From a virus: a stretch of DNA of 21,737 nucleotides. The position numbers and the translations under genes were made by a program. Shown here one piece after another: positions 7,038-13,044 of the stretch. The notes beneath the pieces were generated by a model, which was given only the letters and a program-made list of their open reading frames with translations, was not told the origin of the DNA and did not search any database. The stretch lies in the IMG/VR virus record IMGVR_UViG_3300042104_000105, positions 1-21,737 of that record. One strand, written 5' to 3'. The number at the start of each line of letters is the position of its first letter. The stretch's first letter is position 1.

Positions 7038-7067
7038 CTGGTGTGTGCACCAGTTATAGTGCACACA
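7038..7067 (+). other. mutually exclusive hairpins just before the fourth tRNA-like element
   Basis: CTGGTG/CACCAG (7038-7043/7048-7053) and TGTGTGCAC/GTGCACACA (7042-7050/7059-7067, 9 bp) share bases and cannot form together. The second ends 5 nt before the tRNA-like acceptor stem. It could guide 5' processing or be a conformational switch in the large RNA. Confidence 0.45.
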
Positions 7068-7072
7068 TACGA

Positions 7073-7180
7073 GAACCTTTAGGCTCAATTGGTAGAGCAG
7101 GCGAGGGGCCGGGATCGTTACCCGTATTATGGATGGTCCACCCTGCACGGTTTCAGGTTCGAATCCTGAAAGGTTCACCA
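7073..7180 (+). tRNA. tRNA-like element with interrupted anticodon arm, CCA encoded
   Basis: The acceptor is GAACCTT/AAGGTTC (7073-7079/7171-7176 plus A7170, perfect), the T arm TCAGG-TTCGAAT-CCTGA (7153-7169), the discriminator A7177 and CCA 7178-7180. The D arm is GCTC/GAGC (7083-7086/7095-7098) with a GG-containing loop, but three nt rather than two separate acceptor and D stem. Between D and T stems there are 54 nt where about 22-23 are usual, so roughly 31 nt are extra. They are GC-rich and fold as GGGCC/GGTCC (7106-7110/7135-7139) with GGG/CCC inside; AGG/CCT (7099-7101/7142-7144) may be the remaining anticodon stem. No anticodon can be assigned. It could be an intron-bearing tRNA, a pseudogene, or a tRNA mimic inside the large RNA. 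Confidence 0.6.
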
Positions 7181-7529
7181 CTTAAGAGCCACACTATAAG
7201 TATAAAATCGTGGAGTTTGCTGGCTTAAAGCAATGTTTCACTGTGTGTTTAGACAACTATCATAATTCGGTGGGTATTGTTGTACTTGTCGTATCGAAGG
7301 TAGGCTATGATGCAAGGCCTAGAAGTGTTAGTGATTGCCGTAACAACAATTATGGCTCAGTTGAAAATCAGCATAGTTTATTGTGTGACTGGCACATAAA
7401 CACTAAAAACAGTCTATAGATGGATCAGACAATATCGGAGCAATTCTGGTAGGAGTCTGATCTAGTGTGTAGATTTGATGCCGACACTGATGTCGGTCTC
7501 AAAAACAATTTATAACTAAAGGAGATTTG

Positions 7530-7775
7530 ATGTTAAATTTTTTACAAAACTTATTATGCAAAGATATAGTGCATATAACATGGAATGGGACAAACAAAGA
7601 TGGTAACTTCCATAAAATTTTAGTGGATAATAAAACCAATGAAACACTGCAATATATTGAAGGGTATAGAGGACAAGAAGATACCCTATTTTATGTGGAC
7701 TCTCTTGGTGGTTATATTGAACCAGACACAAAACTATTTATTTATAAAAATAAATTATATAGAACCAAAGGATAA
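7530..7775 (+). CDS. hypothetical small protein (81 aa)
   Basis: I choose ATG 7530 rather than the TTG at 7527, because AAAGGAG (7518-7524) is ideally spaced for the ATG. The product is soluble and rich in Tyr, Asp and Lys, with no membrane segment. It is the first gene after the long structured region. Family not recognised. Confidence 0.75.
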   Translation: MLNFLQNLLCKDIVHITWNGTNKDGNFHKILVDNKTNETLQYIEGYRGQEDTLFYVDSLGGYIEPDTKLFIYKNKLYRTKG

Positions 7776-7778
7776 ATA

Positions 7779-7976
7779 ATGATTAAATACCGTAAAAACG
7801 ACAACTGGGGAGTTATTTCTTTCAACACTGATAAGAATATCGACCTAGAGTCAAAAATACTATCAGAACTAAATCTCCAGGTAAGCAGTACTATGGACAT
7901 CGACATAGTGGATATTAATATTAACCTATCGGCAGCTAACATCTATCATGTGTCTGTATTCTATGCACTGGTATAG
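7779..7976 (+). CDS. hypothetical small protein (65 aa)
   Basis: It begins 3 nt after the previous stop, with its AAAGGA site inside the last codons of the preceding gene. The product is soluble, with alternating charged and hydrophobic residues (DIDIVDININLS) suggesting a beta strand. No motif is recognised. The tight packing implies co-translation with its neighbours. Confidence 0.7.
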   Translation: MIKYRKNDNWGVISFNTDKNIDLESKILSELNLQVSSTMDIDIVDININLSAANIYHVSVFYALV

Positions 7977-7979
7977 CTA

Positions 7980-8177
7980 ATGCTTGACTATGACACTTGG
8001 TATCACAATACCGGATCAGATGAGTACGAGGAATACCTTAACGACTTTCAGAACTTACATCCTAATGACGAACCTGAAGAGGAATGGGCATGGTTAGAAA
8101 CCAGATACACGGAATTCATCAGTGAATGCAACGATAAGGCTTACGAAGCTTATAGAGATGAACAGATAACCGCTTAA
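7980..8177 (+). CDS. small acidic protein (65 aa)
   Basis: Very acidic and Tyr/Trp-rich (DEYEEYLNDF, EPEEEWAWLETRY), about a quarter Asp/Glu, with no membrane segment. Small acidic phage proteins are often inhibitors or DNA mimics of host proteins, but that is only a compositional analogy. It starts 3 nt after the previous stop without a strong Shine-Dalgarno, so it may rely on coupling. Family not recognised. Confidence 0.7.
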   Translation: MLDYDTWYHNTGSDEYEEYLNDFQNLHPNDEPEEEWAWLETRYTEFISECNDKAYEAYRDEQITA

Positions 8178-8208
8178 ACTAAAACAATACAATAACCAAG
8201 GACAACTA

Positions 8209-8601
8209 ATGTTTACAAACCCGATCAACAAAAAGCAATATTGCGTATCACAATGTGCTAAAGACAAATTCCAGAAACACATAGTTCCACTTTTTACGTG
8301 GACTGTAATAATTATAGCTACAAGTGTAGCTGTGTTTTTGTTTGGACTAATTACTCAACAAGTACAAGTATGGTTTCTTAGTGGATTAACTTCCCTATCC
8401 CTACTTAGCGTACTACCGGTATTTCACATTTTACTTACAGGATTAATTGCTGCAGCCTTCATTGCAGTTATTTTTATTATGTTAACTATAGTAGGTGTAG
8501 CACTTTACGAAGCTAACAATAAACTAAACCACTGGTGTAACACTAAGTATGAGAGCAAATACAAGAAAGACTGTGTACTATTCGAGGAATGTACAGAATA
8601 A
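8209..8601 (+). CDS. membrane protein, candidate holin
   Basis: The 130-aa protein has two or three strongly hydrophobic segments (about residues 26-48, 52-72 and 74-98), an N-terminus with Cys and basic residues, and a polar charged C-terminus ending KKDCVLFEECTE. It lies directly upstream of the GH24 endolysin, in the usual position of a phage holin, and its size and topology fit. Holins lack conserved sequence motifs, so the call rests on context and topology. It has its own AAGGA site upstream. It could instead be an unrelated inner-membrane protein. Confidence 0.55.
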   Translation: MFTNPINKKQYCVSQCAKDKFQKHIVPLFTWTVIIIATSVAVFLFGLITQQVQVWFLSGLTSLSLLSVLPVFHILLTGLIAAAFIAVIFIMLTIVGVALYEANNKLNHWCNTKYESKYKKDCVLFEECTE

Positions 8602-8622
8602 CGTACAACCAAAGGAGATCAC

Positions 8623-9093
8623 ATGAAACTACTTTATATACTAGGTATTATCCTGGCTATCACATATACTCAATTACGAGCTAACCCAACTGAGTTATCT
8701 CTTGAACTTATCAAGGACCATGAGGGATTCGTATCTTCAGTATACAGAGATGCTAATGGATATGCAATTGGCTACGGTACTAATTTATCTTACATAACTA
8801 AAGCCGAAGCTGAGTACTTACTAGTGTCACGACTATTCGTAGTTGACCAGGACCTAGATCGACGATTTCCCTGGTACTCTAATTTACCTTATGTACCTAA
8901 ATCTATCCTACAGGATATGGTATATAATATGGGTATTAGTAGATTCAGCACTTTCAAGAAGATGCACACACAACTATCTAGACAAAATTGGGTCAAGGCT
9001 GCATTGGAAATGAAAGCATCACGTTGGTTCAAGCAAACTAAAACTAGAGGCGTCTATTTGTATAATATGATGCGCAATCACAAGGATAACTAA
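8623..9093 (+). CDS. GH24 (T4-type) endolysin with N-terminal signal/anchor
   Basis: The 156-aa protein should cleave the MurNAc-GlcNAc bond of peptidoglycan. Residues 3-18 are hydrophobic and act as a signal peptide or signal-anchor-release segment, so Sec export would deliver the enzyme to the periplasm. The catalytic Glu is in KDHEGF (E34); Asp43 in YRDANGY lies nine residues on, matching E11/D20 of T4 lysozyme. The usual Thr of the following T-I-G-Y-G motif is replaced (A48-I-G-Y-G), with one residue fewer. NMGISRF and WFKQTKTRG match the conserved C-terminal helices. The Shine-Dalgarno is AAAGGAG. It ends in KDN, from the repeated junction motif. Confidence 0.88.
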   Translation: MKLLYILGIILAITYTQLRANPTELSLELIKDHEGFVSSVYRDANGYAIGYGTNLSYITKAEAEYLLVSRLFVVDQDLDRRFPWYSNLPYVPKSILQDMVYNMGISRFSTFKKMHTQLSRQNWVKAALEMKASRWFKQTKTRGVYLYNMMRNHKDN

Positions 9094-9311
9094 TGGACAA
9101 TACGTATAGAAGAATGCTAATTGATGCAATAGTCGGTAATAGTCCTAGCTATGATGCAATGTCAACAGACGAAATATCGAAATGCGGATCTTATTCAGGA
9201 GGCTTTAAAAGCGAATGGACTTGGCACAGAAATGAATTAGCTAAGTTACCAAATGACTCCCTGGAACTGGTATATAGTAGAGTCAAAGAATGGTACAACA
9301 AGGATAACTAA
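9093..9311 (+). CDS. hypothetical small protein (72 aa)
   Basis: Soluble, Ser/Trp/Tyr-rich protein with no membrane segment. It overlaps the endolysin stop (TAATG), and its ribosome site (AAGGA) lies within the endolysin's last codons. It also ends in KDN for the same reason. Position suggests shared expression with the lysis genes, but no motif indicates a role. Not recognised. Confidence 0.75.
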   Translation: MDNTYRRMLIDAIVGNSPSYDAMSTDEISKCGSYSGGFKSEWTWHRNELAKLPNDSLELVYSRVKEWYNKDN

Positions 9312-9520
9312 TGGATAACATAATTACTGCAACATTGTTTAGTATATTTGTAGGATTAGGTTTAGTAATATACTTTGCTGTCGAGAGGGCTAATGCCCAT
9401 ACATCAGCTATTGAACAGCATTGCACTGAAGTACCAAACTTATATACGGATGACTACACTAAATCAGGTTCTCAACTTCGACCAGTATACCGCTGTATCA
9501 ATTACCCAAAGGATAACTAA
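9311..9520 (+). CDS. small single-TM protein, spanin-like size (69 aa)
   Basis: Residues about 5-24 form one membrane segment. The rest is a short domain with two Cys (EQHCTEVP and YRCINYP) that would be periplasmic in an N-in topology. Following the endolysin within the lysis region, it could be a lysis accessory such as a small spanin-type protein, but there is no lipobox and no partner gene, so this is weak. It ends in PKDN from the repeated junction motif. Confidence 0.7.
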   Translation: MDNIITATLFSIFVGLGLVIYFAVERANAHTSAIEQHCTEVPNLYTDDYTKSGSQLRPVYRCINYPKDN

Positions 9521-9969
9521 TGAAACTAAGCACATTTTTAAAAGATAATAATTGTTATGATGAGTTTGTAGAAAACTTTGATGAAGATGATAATGATTAT
9601 TGGTTAGAAAATATTAGCTGTTCTATCACATCTGCTTTCAGCTGGAAAAACACTCCACAAGGTGATGTTTATTGGGATAATATTGATGATAAATGGGATG
9701 ATATAGAAAACAAAGAAAATGATATGTTGTGGATATTAGAAAAGAATAATTCACACTACAACAAAGTAACATCAAATGATGAATTAATTATAGGTGAGTA
9801 CTATTGGTGTGTGTCTAAACTATTTGATAGTCAGCGTATTGAAATTGTTCGTGAAACAAGTGATAGGAAGATTATTGGGGGTATATGGGCTTTTGAAGAG
9901 AATAGTCAAGTACTAGAAAAATATGATATTTATGGTCCAATAACTAGACCTACTACGGTAAAAGGATAA
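9520..9969 (+). CDS. hypothetical acidic protein (149 aa)
   Basis: The first 75 residues are highly acidic and Asn/Trp-rich (EDDNDYWLENI, DNIDDKWDDIENKEND). The second half, from DELIIGEYYW, reads like a small beta-sheet domain. There is no membrane segment. Codons favour GAT, AAT and TTA more than the genes on either side, which hints at separate acquisition. It starts in a TAATG overlap and ends in the same junction motif, directly before the NAD+ genes. Not recognised. Confidence 0.75.
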   Translation: MKLSTFLKDNNCYDEFVENFDEDDNDYWLENISCSITSAFSWKNTPQGDVYWDNIDDKWDDIENKENDMLWILEKNNSHYNKVTSNDELIIGEYYWCVSKLFDSQRIEIVRETSDRKIIGGIWAFEENSQVLEKYDIYGPITRPTTVKG

Positions 9970-9972
9970 CTA

Positions 9973-10497
9973 ATGCCACGCAAACATGGAGTCTTTCTTG
10001 GGCGTTTTCAGCCCTTTCACACCGGTCATCAATCTATCATTGATCACATTATCGCAGACGGGTTAGAGCCTGTAATATTAGCTGGATCAGCGCAAGAATC
10101 ATGCAATGTAAAGAACCCTTACTCGGTAGAGGATCGTACATCTATGATTAACCTTGTATATCCAAACATCAAAGTAATTTCTATAGAAGACAGAAACTGC
10201 TGGGATGAATGGTATTCATTACTGAAGTCAACACTACAAGAACAAATAAGTGAAGACTTGGACGAAATAACAATCTATCTGCACGAAAAGTTGGAAGACC
10301 TACAAAACTTCACTTTTAGGGGTGTAGATTATCTTGATGAGTCATATTGTAAGATGTACGAAATCGACGGCTTACACACAACTAGTTTACCTATATCTGA
10401 TATACCGATTAGAGCGAAGTTAATTAGAGAAGACCTAGAAGCTAACAAACACTATTTACACCCAAGTGTGTATAATTATATAAAGGATAACAAATGA
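9973..10497 (+). CDS. nadM: nicotinamide-nucleotide adenylyltransferase (NMNAT, NadM-like)
   Basis: It should catalyse NMN + ATP to NAD+ + PPi. The nucleotidyltransferase signature GRFQPFHTGH (residues 10-19) carries the H/TxGH ATP-binding motif, and ISDIPIR (about 141-147) corresponds to the ISxTxIR motif of the family. The 174-aa length equals stand-alone archaeal/phage NadM-type enzymes; there is no kinase or Nudix fusion as in NadR. It lies directly before and overlaps (ATGA) the nicotinamide phosphoribosyltransferase, so the two enzymes form a complete nicotinamide-to-NAD+ route. NadM versus the NadR-N subfamily is not certain. Confidence 0.9.
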   Translation: MPRKHGVFLGRFQPFHTGHQSIIDHIIADGLEPVILAGSAQESCNVKNPYSVEDRTSMINLVYPNIKVISIEDRNCWDEWYSLLKSTLQEQISEDLDEITIYLHEKLEDLQNFTFRGVDYLDESYCKMYEIDGLHTTSLPISDIPIRAKLIREDLEANKHYLHPSVYNYIKDNK

Positions 10498-11939
10498 AAA
10501 ACAACATCTTAAACCTAGCCGATAGCTACAAATACTCCCATGCTAACCAATACCCAGCTAATACAGTATCTATGTATGACTACATGGAATCTAGAGGTGG
10601 TGTATACCCAGCAACAGTATTTGTAGGACTTCAATACTATATTAAACAGTATTTAATGAGTATACCTACGCAAGAAGAAGTAGATAAAACTAGGGACAGG
10701 TGTCAAGCGCACGGTGTGCCATTTGATTATGACGGTTGGTCTTATATCGTGCAATTAGGTTACTTACCTATTAAGATCAAAGCAGTTGATGAGGGATCGC
10801 TAGTCCTAACTAAACATGTACTTATGACTATTGAATCTACAGACCCTAAAGTACCATGGATAGCAGGCTTTACTGAAACGATACTTATGAAATTATGGTA
10901 TCCAACTACGATAGCCACTAAATCTTACTATGCTAAACAAATGTTAGAAAAATACGGTTCACCTGAATGGGCACAATTTGCATATCACAATTTTGGAGAC
11001 AGAGGTTCTAGTTCTGTTGAAGCTGCAGCTATCGGCGGATTTGCACACTCTACACAATTTATGGGAACTGATAACTTCAACTCATTAGACTTCTGTGAAG
11101 AATTTTACGGAGCAGGCATCGCTGAGTCATATTCAGTATTTGCTACTGAGCACAGCTCAACTACTTCATATGGTAGAGATAATGAAGAACAATTTGTATA
11201 TGATCAATTATTAACTAACCCAGATGCGCCTATTATGTCATTCGTGGCAGATAGCTATGACGTATATGCATTCACTGAATTCTGTACCCATCCAGACTCT
11301 AGGATTAGAAAACTAATCGAATCTAGACCAAATCAGAAATTCGTCTTAAGACCTGATAGTGGTCATCCTATTAATGTCATCAAGCAAATGTTAGCTATAA
11401 TGGTCAACAATGATTGTTTTGATACAGATATAGAAGGCAAAGCACTTTCAACAAACTTTGGTATTTTATGGGGTGATGGTATTACACCGCACACTATAGA
11501 AACTATTCTTAAAACATTTACTACTTATGAAACAATTCCAGCACCAGATCAAACATCAACACAACCTTTTGCTGCTGAAAACTTTGTATTTGGCTCAGGT
11601 GGTGATTTAATGCAGAATGTTAATAGAGATACTCAAAAGTTTGCTATTAAATGTAGTTCTATTACTAGACGGTATGATGACCCAATCTGTAAAGATGGTC
11701 AATCAGGATACATTTATGAAGACATAGACGTCTACAAAGACCCAATCACGGACCATGGTAAAGCATCCAAGAAAGGTAAAGTAACTACTTGGTTCGATAC
11801 TGAAACTAAGGAATACATCGCTGGAATTGTTGGTAAGCAACCAAATATGCATTGCGTAGAGGCACTGAGTGTAGTGTTTGAGAATGGTAAACTGCTTAAA
11901 GAAACAACATTAGCTGAAATCAGAAACTGGGGTAACTAA
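10494..11939 (+). CDS. nadV: nicotinamide phosphoribosyltransferase (NAMPT)
   Basis: It converts nicotinamide + PRPP to NMN + PPi. The whole length matches the family: N-terminal ADSYKYSHANQYP (cf. DSYKxTHYKQYP), FGDRGSSSVEAAAIGG (about 166-181; cf. FGYRGVSS), ATEHSS, RPDSG (about 285-289, PRPP/nicotinamide site), WGDG, FGSGGDLMQ (about 366) and DPITDHGKASKKGK near 415. The 481 residues are close to the normal size, so it looks intact. It overlaps the NMNAT stop by 4 nt. With that enzyme it makes the two-step salvage known from phages as NARP2, which restores NAD+ after host NADase immunity. Confidence 0.93.
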   Translation: MKNNILNLADSYKYSHANQYPANTVSMYDYMESRGGVYPATVFVGLQYYIKQYLMSIPTQEEVDKTRDRCQAHGVPFDYDGWSYIVQLGYLPIKIKAVDEGSLVLTKHVLMTIESTDPKVPWIAGFTETILMKLWYPTTIATKSYYAKQMLEKYGSPEWAQFAYHNFGDRGSSSVEAAAIGGFAHSTQFMGTDNFNSLDFCEEFYGAGIAESYSVFATEHSSTTSYGRDNEEQFVYDQLLTNPDAPIMSFVADSYDVYAFTEFCTHPDSRIRKLIESRPNQKFVLRPDSGHPINVIKQMLAIMVNNDCFDTDIEGKALSTNFGILWGDGITPHTIETILKTFTTYETIPAPDQTSTQPFAAENFVFGSGGDLMQNVNRDTQKFAIKCSSITRRYDDPICKDGQSGYIYEDIDVYKDPITDHGKASKKGKVTTWFDTETKEYIAGIVGKQPNMHCVEALSVVFENGKLLKETTLAEIRNWGN

Positions 11940-12280
11940 TGCCAATATCTAAAGAATTATTAAGTGAAGTATTAGGCTGTAAACTTGATATTGACGAACA
12001 GCTTCAGCCTAATGAGATTGAATATATTGAAAAAGTAGGAAGTAGGCTATATTATAGGTATATCAACATCTACGAACTAGCTAACAAATGTAAAGAATGG
12101 GCTTATACTAAGAATTACTTTTTGTTTTCAGGGCATGGTGCAATATCCGCGTCATGTGAAGTAAATCATCGCACAGCTTCACCTGGTAAAATAAACCCAC
12201 AAGAAATAGTTTTAGCAGATACAGAATCAGAAGCAGTATTCGAAGCATGTCAATGGATATTAGAGAATAAGGAGAATTAA
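11939..12280 (+). CDS. hypothetical protein within the NAD+ operon (113 aa)
   Basis: Soluble protein of mixed composition with one His pair region (SGHGAISASCEVNHRT). It overlaps the NAMPT stop (TAATG) and ends directly before the Nudix gene, so all four genes are almost certainly co-translated. No family is recognised. The C-terminal DTESEAVFEACQWIL resembles the small helical end found in many phage orphan proteins. Its place inside the operon makes a role in NAD+ or nucleotide metabolism possible but not shown. Confidence 0.75.
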   Translation: MPISKELLSEVLGCKLDIDEQLQPNEIEYIEKVGSRLYYRYINIYELANKCKEWAYTKNYFLFSGHGAISASCEVNHRTASPGKINPQEIVLADTESEAVFEACQWILENKEN

Positions 12281-12883
12281 ATGAAACCAGTTTTCATACA
12301 CAAGCAAAAACCGTTAGTTGAACCTAAGTTCTTGACTAAAGACGCTCAGCTAGTTACTTACACTAGAGGTGACAAACTAGGCAAGCAGCACCAATGGGAA
12401 GTCGGGACAGGACATGACACTGTTCACATCTTAGTTAATAATATCGATCATAATGAATTATTACTAGTTAAGCAAATTCGTATTCCTGTTCTGATCAATC
12501 AATCAGACCACTCAGGAGAAGTAATTGAATGTTGTGCAGGCCTTGTAGACAAGTACAGTTCTTGTACAGATGACTACAGAATACCGAAAACGGCTATCGA
12601 AGAAATGCATGAGGAACTAGGTTACCTAGTACCAATTAAACGATTAGTGCCTATCACTACTACACTTAATGCTGTGGGTACCAAAGGTAGCAAATCACAC
12701 CATTTCTACTGTGAAGTAGCTGATACTGATTATATAGGTCAGAAACTATCACCTGATGAAGATATCGAAGCGTATTCACTTGACTACATTGACGTATTTC
12801 CATTCCTGAATGAAGTAACTAATACTGACAGTACAACTCGTATGCTGCTGCAGTGGTGGCTACTTAACAAAATCAAAGAATAG
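12281..12883 (+). CDS. Nudix hydrolase, ADP-ribose/nucleoside-diphosphate-sugar pyrophosphatase-like
   Basis: The 200-aa protein has the layout of the ADPR pyrophosphatase branch (NudF/NUDT5-14): an N-terminal beta region with a HILVNNIDHNELLLVKQIRIPV strand pair, CCAGLVDK, then a Nudix helix reading EEMHEELGY (about 107-115) preceded by a longer than usual insertion. The first Arg of REUxEExGU is Glu here; the metal-binding EE is kept. The expected reaction is ADP-ribose to AMP + ribose-5-phosphate. Beside NAMPT and NMNAT it could clear ADP-ribose made by host NADases and feed ribose phosphate back to PRPP. Substrate is inferred. Confidence 0.8.
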   Translation: MKPVFIHKQKPLVEPKFLTKDAQLVTYTRGDKLGKQHQWEVGTGHDTVHILVNNIDHNELLLVKQIRIPVLINQSDHSGEVIECCAGLVDKYSSCTDDYRIPKTAIEEMHEELGYLVPIKRLVPITTTLNAVGTKGSKSHHFYCEVADTDYIGQKLSPDEDIEAYSLDYIDVFPFLNEVTNTDSTTRMLLQWWLLNKIKE

Positions 12884-12901
12884 AGGCTTTAATTAGCTTC
12901 T

Positions 12902-13027
12902 GTTGTAATAATTAAGCCTATCAAAAATCTAGAACCATCTGCATAGTACGCAGTTTAAAATAGTATGTTTGATTTATTTTTTTTTAACACGGAATTTATA
13001 GAGCCATGTAGGCTTAATTATTACAAC
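12902..13027 (+). repeat. 126-bp element with perfect 19-bp terminal inverted repeats
   Basis: 12902-12920 is the exact reverse complement of 13009-13027 (GTTGTAATAATTAAGCCTA). The 88 nt between hold a hairpin CTGC/GCAG (12939-12942/12950-12953), TCAAA/TTTGA (12921-12925/12968-12972), a T-rich run (about 12973-12985) and the heptamer TAGAGCC (12999). No ORF. It might be a folded RNA with a long basal stem, a MITE-like insertion, a protein-binding or origin site, or a stem protecting the NAD+ transcript's 3' end. No target-site duplication is apparent. Confidence 0.8.
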
Positions 13028-13044
13028 CAACCAAGGATACAACA

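Larger units (their letters stand above)
6485..7510 (+). ncRNA. candidate giant structured RNA (GOLLD/ROOL-style) enclosing a tRNA-like element
   Basis: No credible gene lies in about 1 kb, in a genome that otherwise wastes little space, while self-complementarity is dense. Helices include 6487-6491/6496-6500; 6605-6613/6669-6677 (9 bp, long range); 6625-6629/6633-6637; 6733-6738/6788-6793 enclosing 6748-6754/6775-6783; 6898-6903/6919-6924; 6930-6935/6967-6972 enclosing 6939-6949/6952-6963; 6987-6991/6997-7001; 7276-7283/7343-7350 enclosing 7301-7305/7317-7321; 7400-7405/7463-7468 enclosing 7423-7430/7455-7462; and 7480-7486/7491-7497. GOLLD and ROOL are very large phage-associated RNAs often found beside tRNAs. 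Size, context and ornateness fit, but I cannot match a consensus, and the ends are approximate. Confidence 0.55.

Noticed and set aside
6921-7228. Open frames at 6921-7181 (-) and 7043-7228 (+)
   Set aside because: They run through the tRNA-like element and paired stems, have no ribosome site, and one is on the otherwise unused strand. They are chance openings in non-coding sequence.
7210-7419. Open frame of 69 codons on the + strand in the non-coding region
   Set aside because: No Shine-Dalgarno stands before it, and it overlaps the long-range helix 7276-7283/7343-7350. Its composition is unlike neighbouring proteins.
7480-7510. Rho-independent terminator at the end of the long non-coding region
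   Set aside because: GCCGACA/TGTCGGT is a good hairpin but is followed by TCTCAAAAAC rather than a T-run.
7454-7529. Assigning 6485-7510 firmly to GOLLD or ROOL
   Set aside because: Length and context fit, but no consensus positions can be confirmed by eye. Kept as a candidate only.
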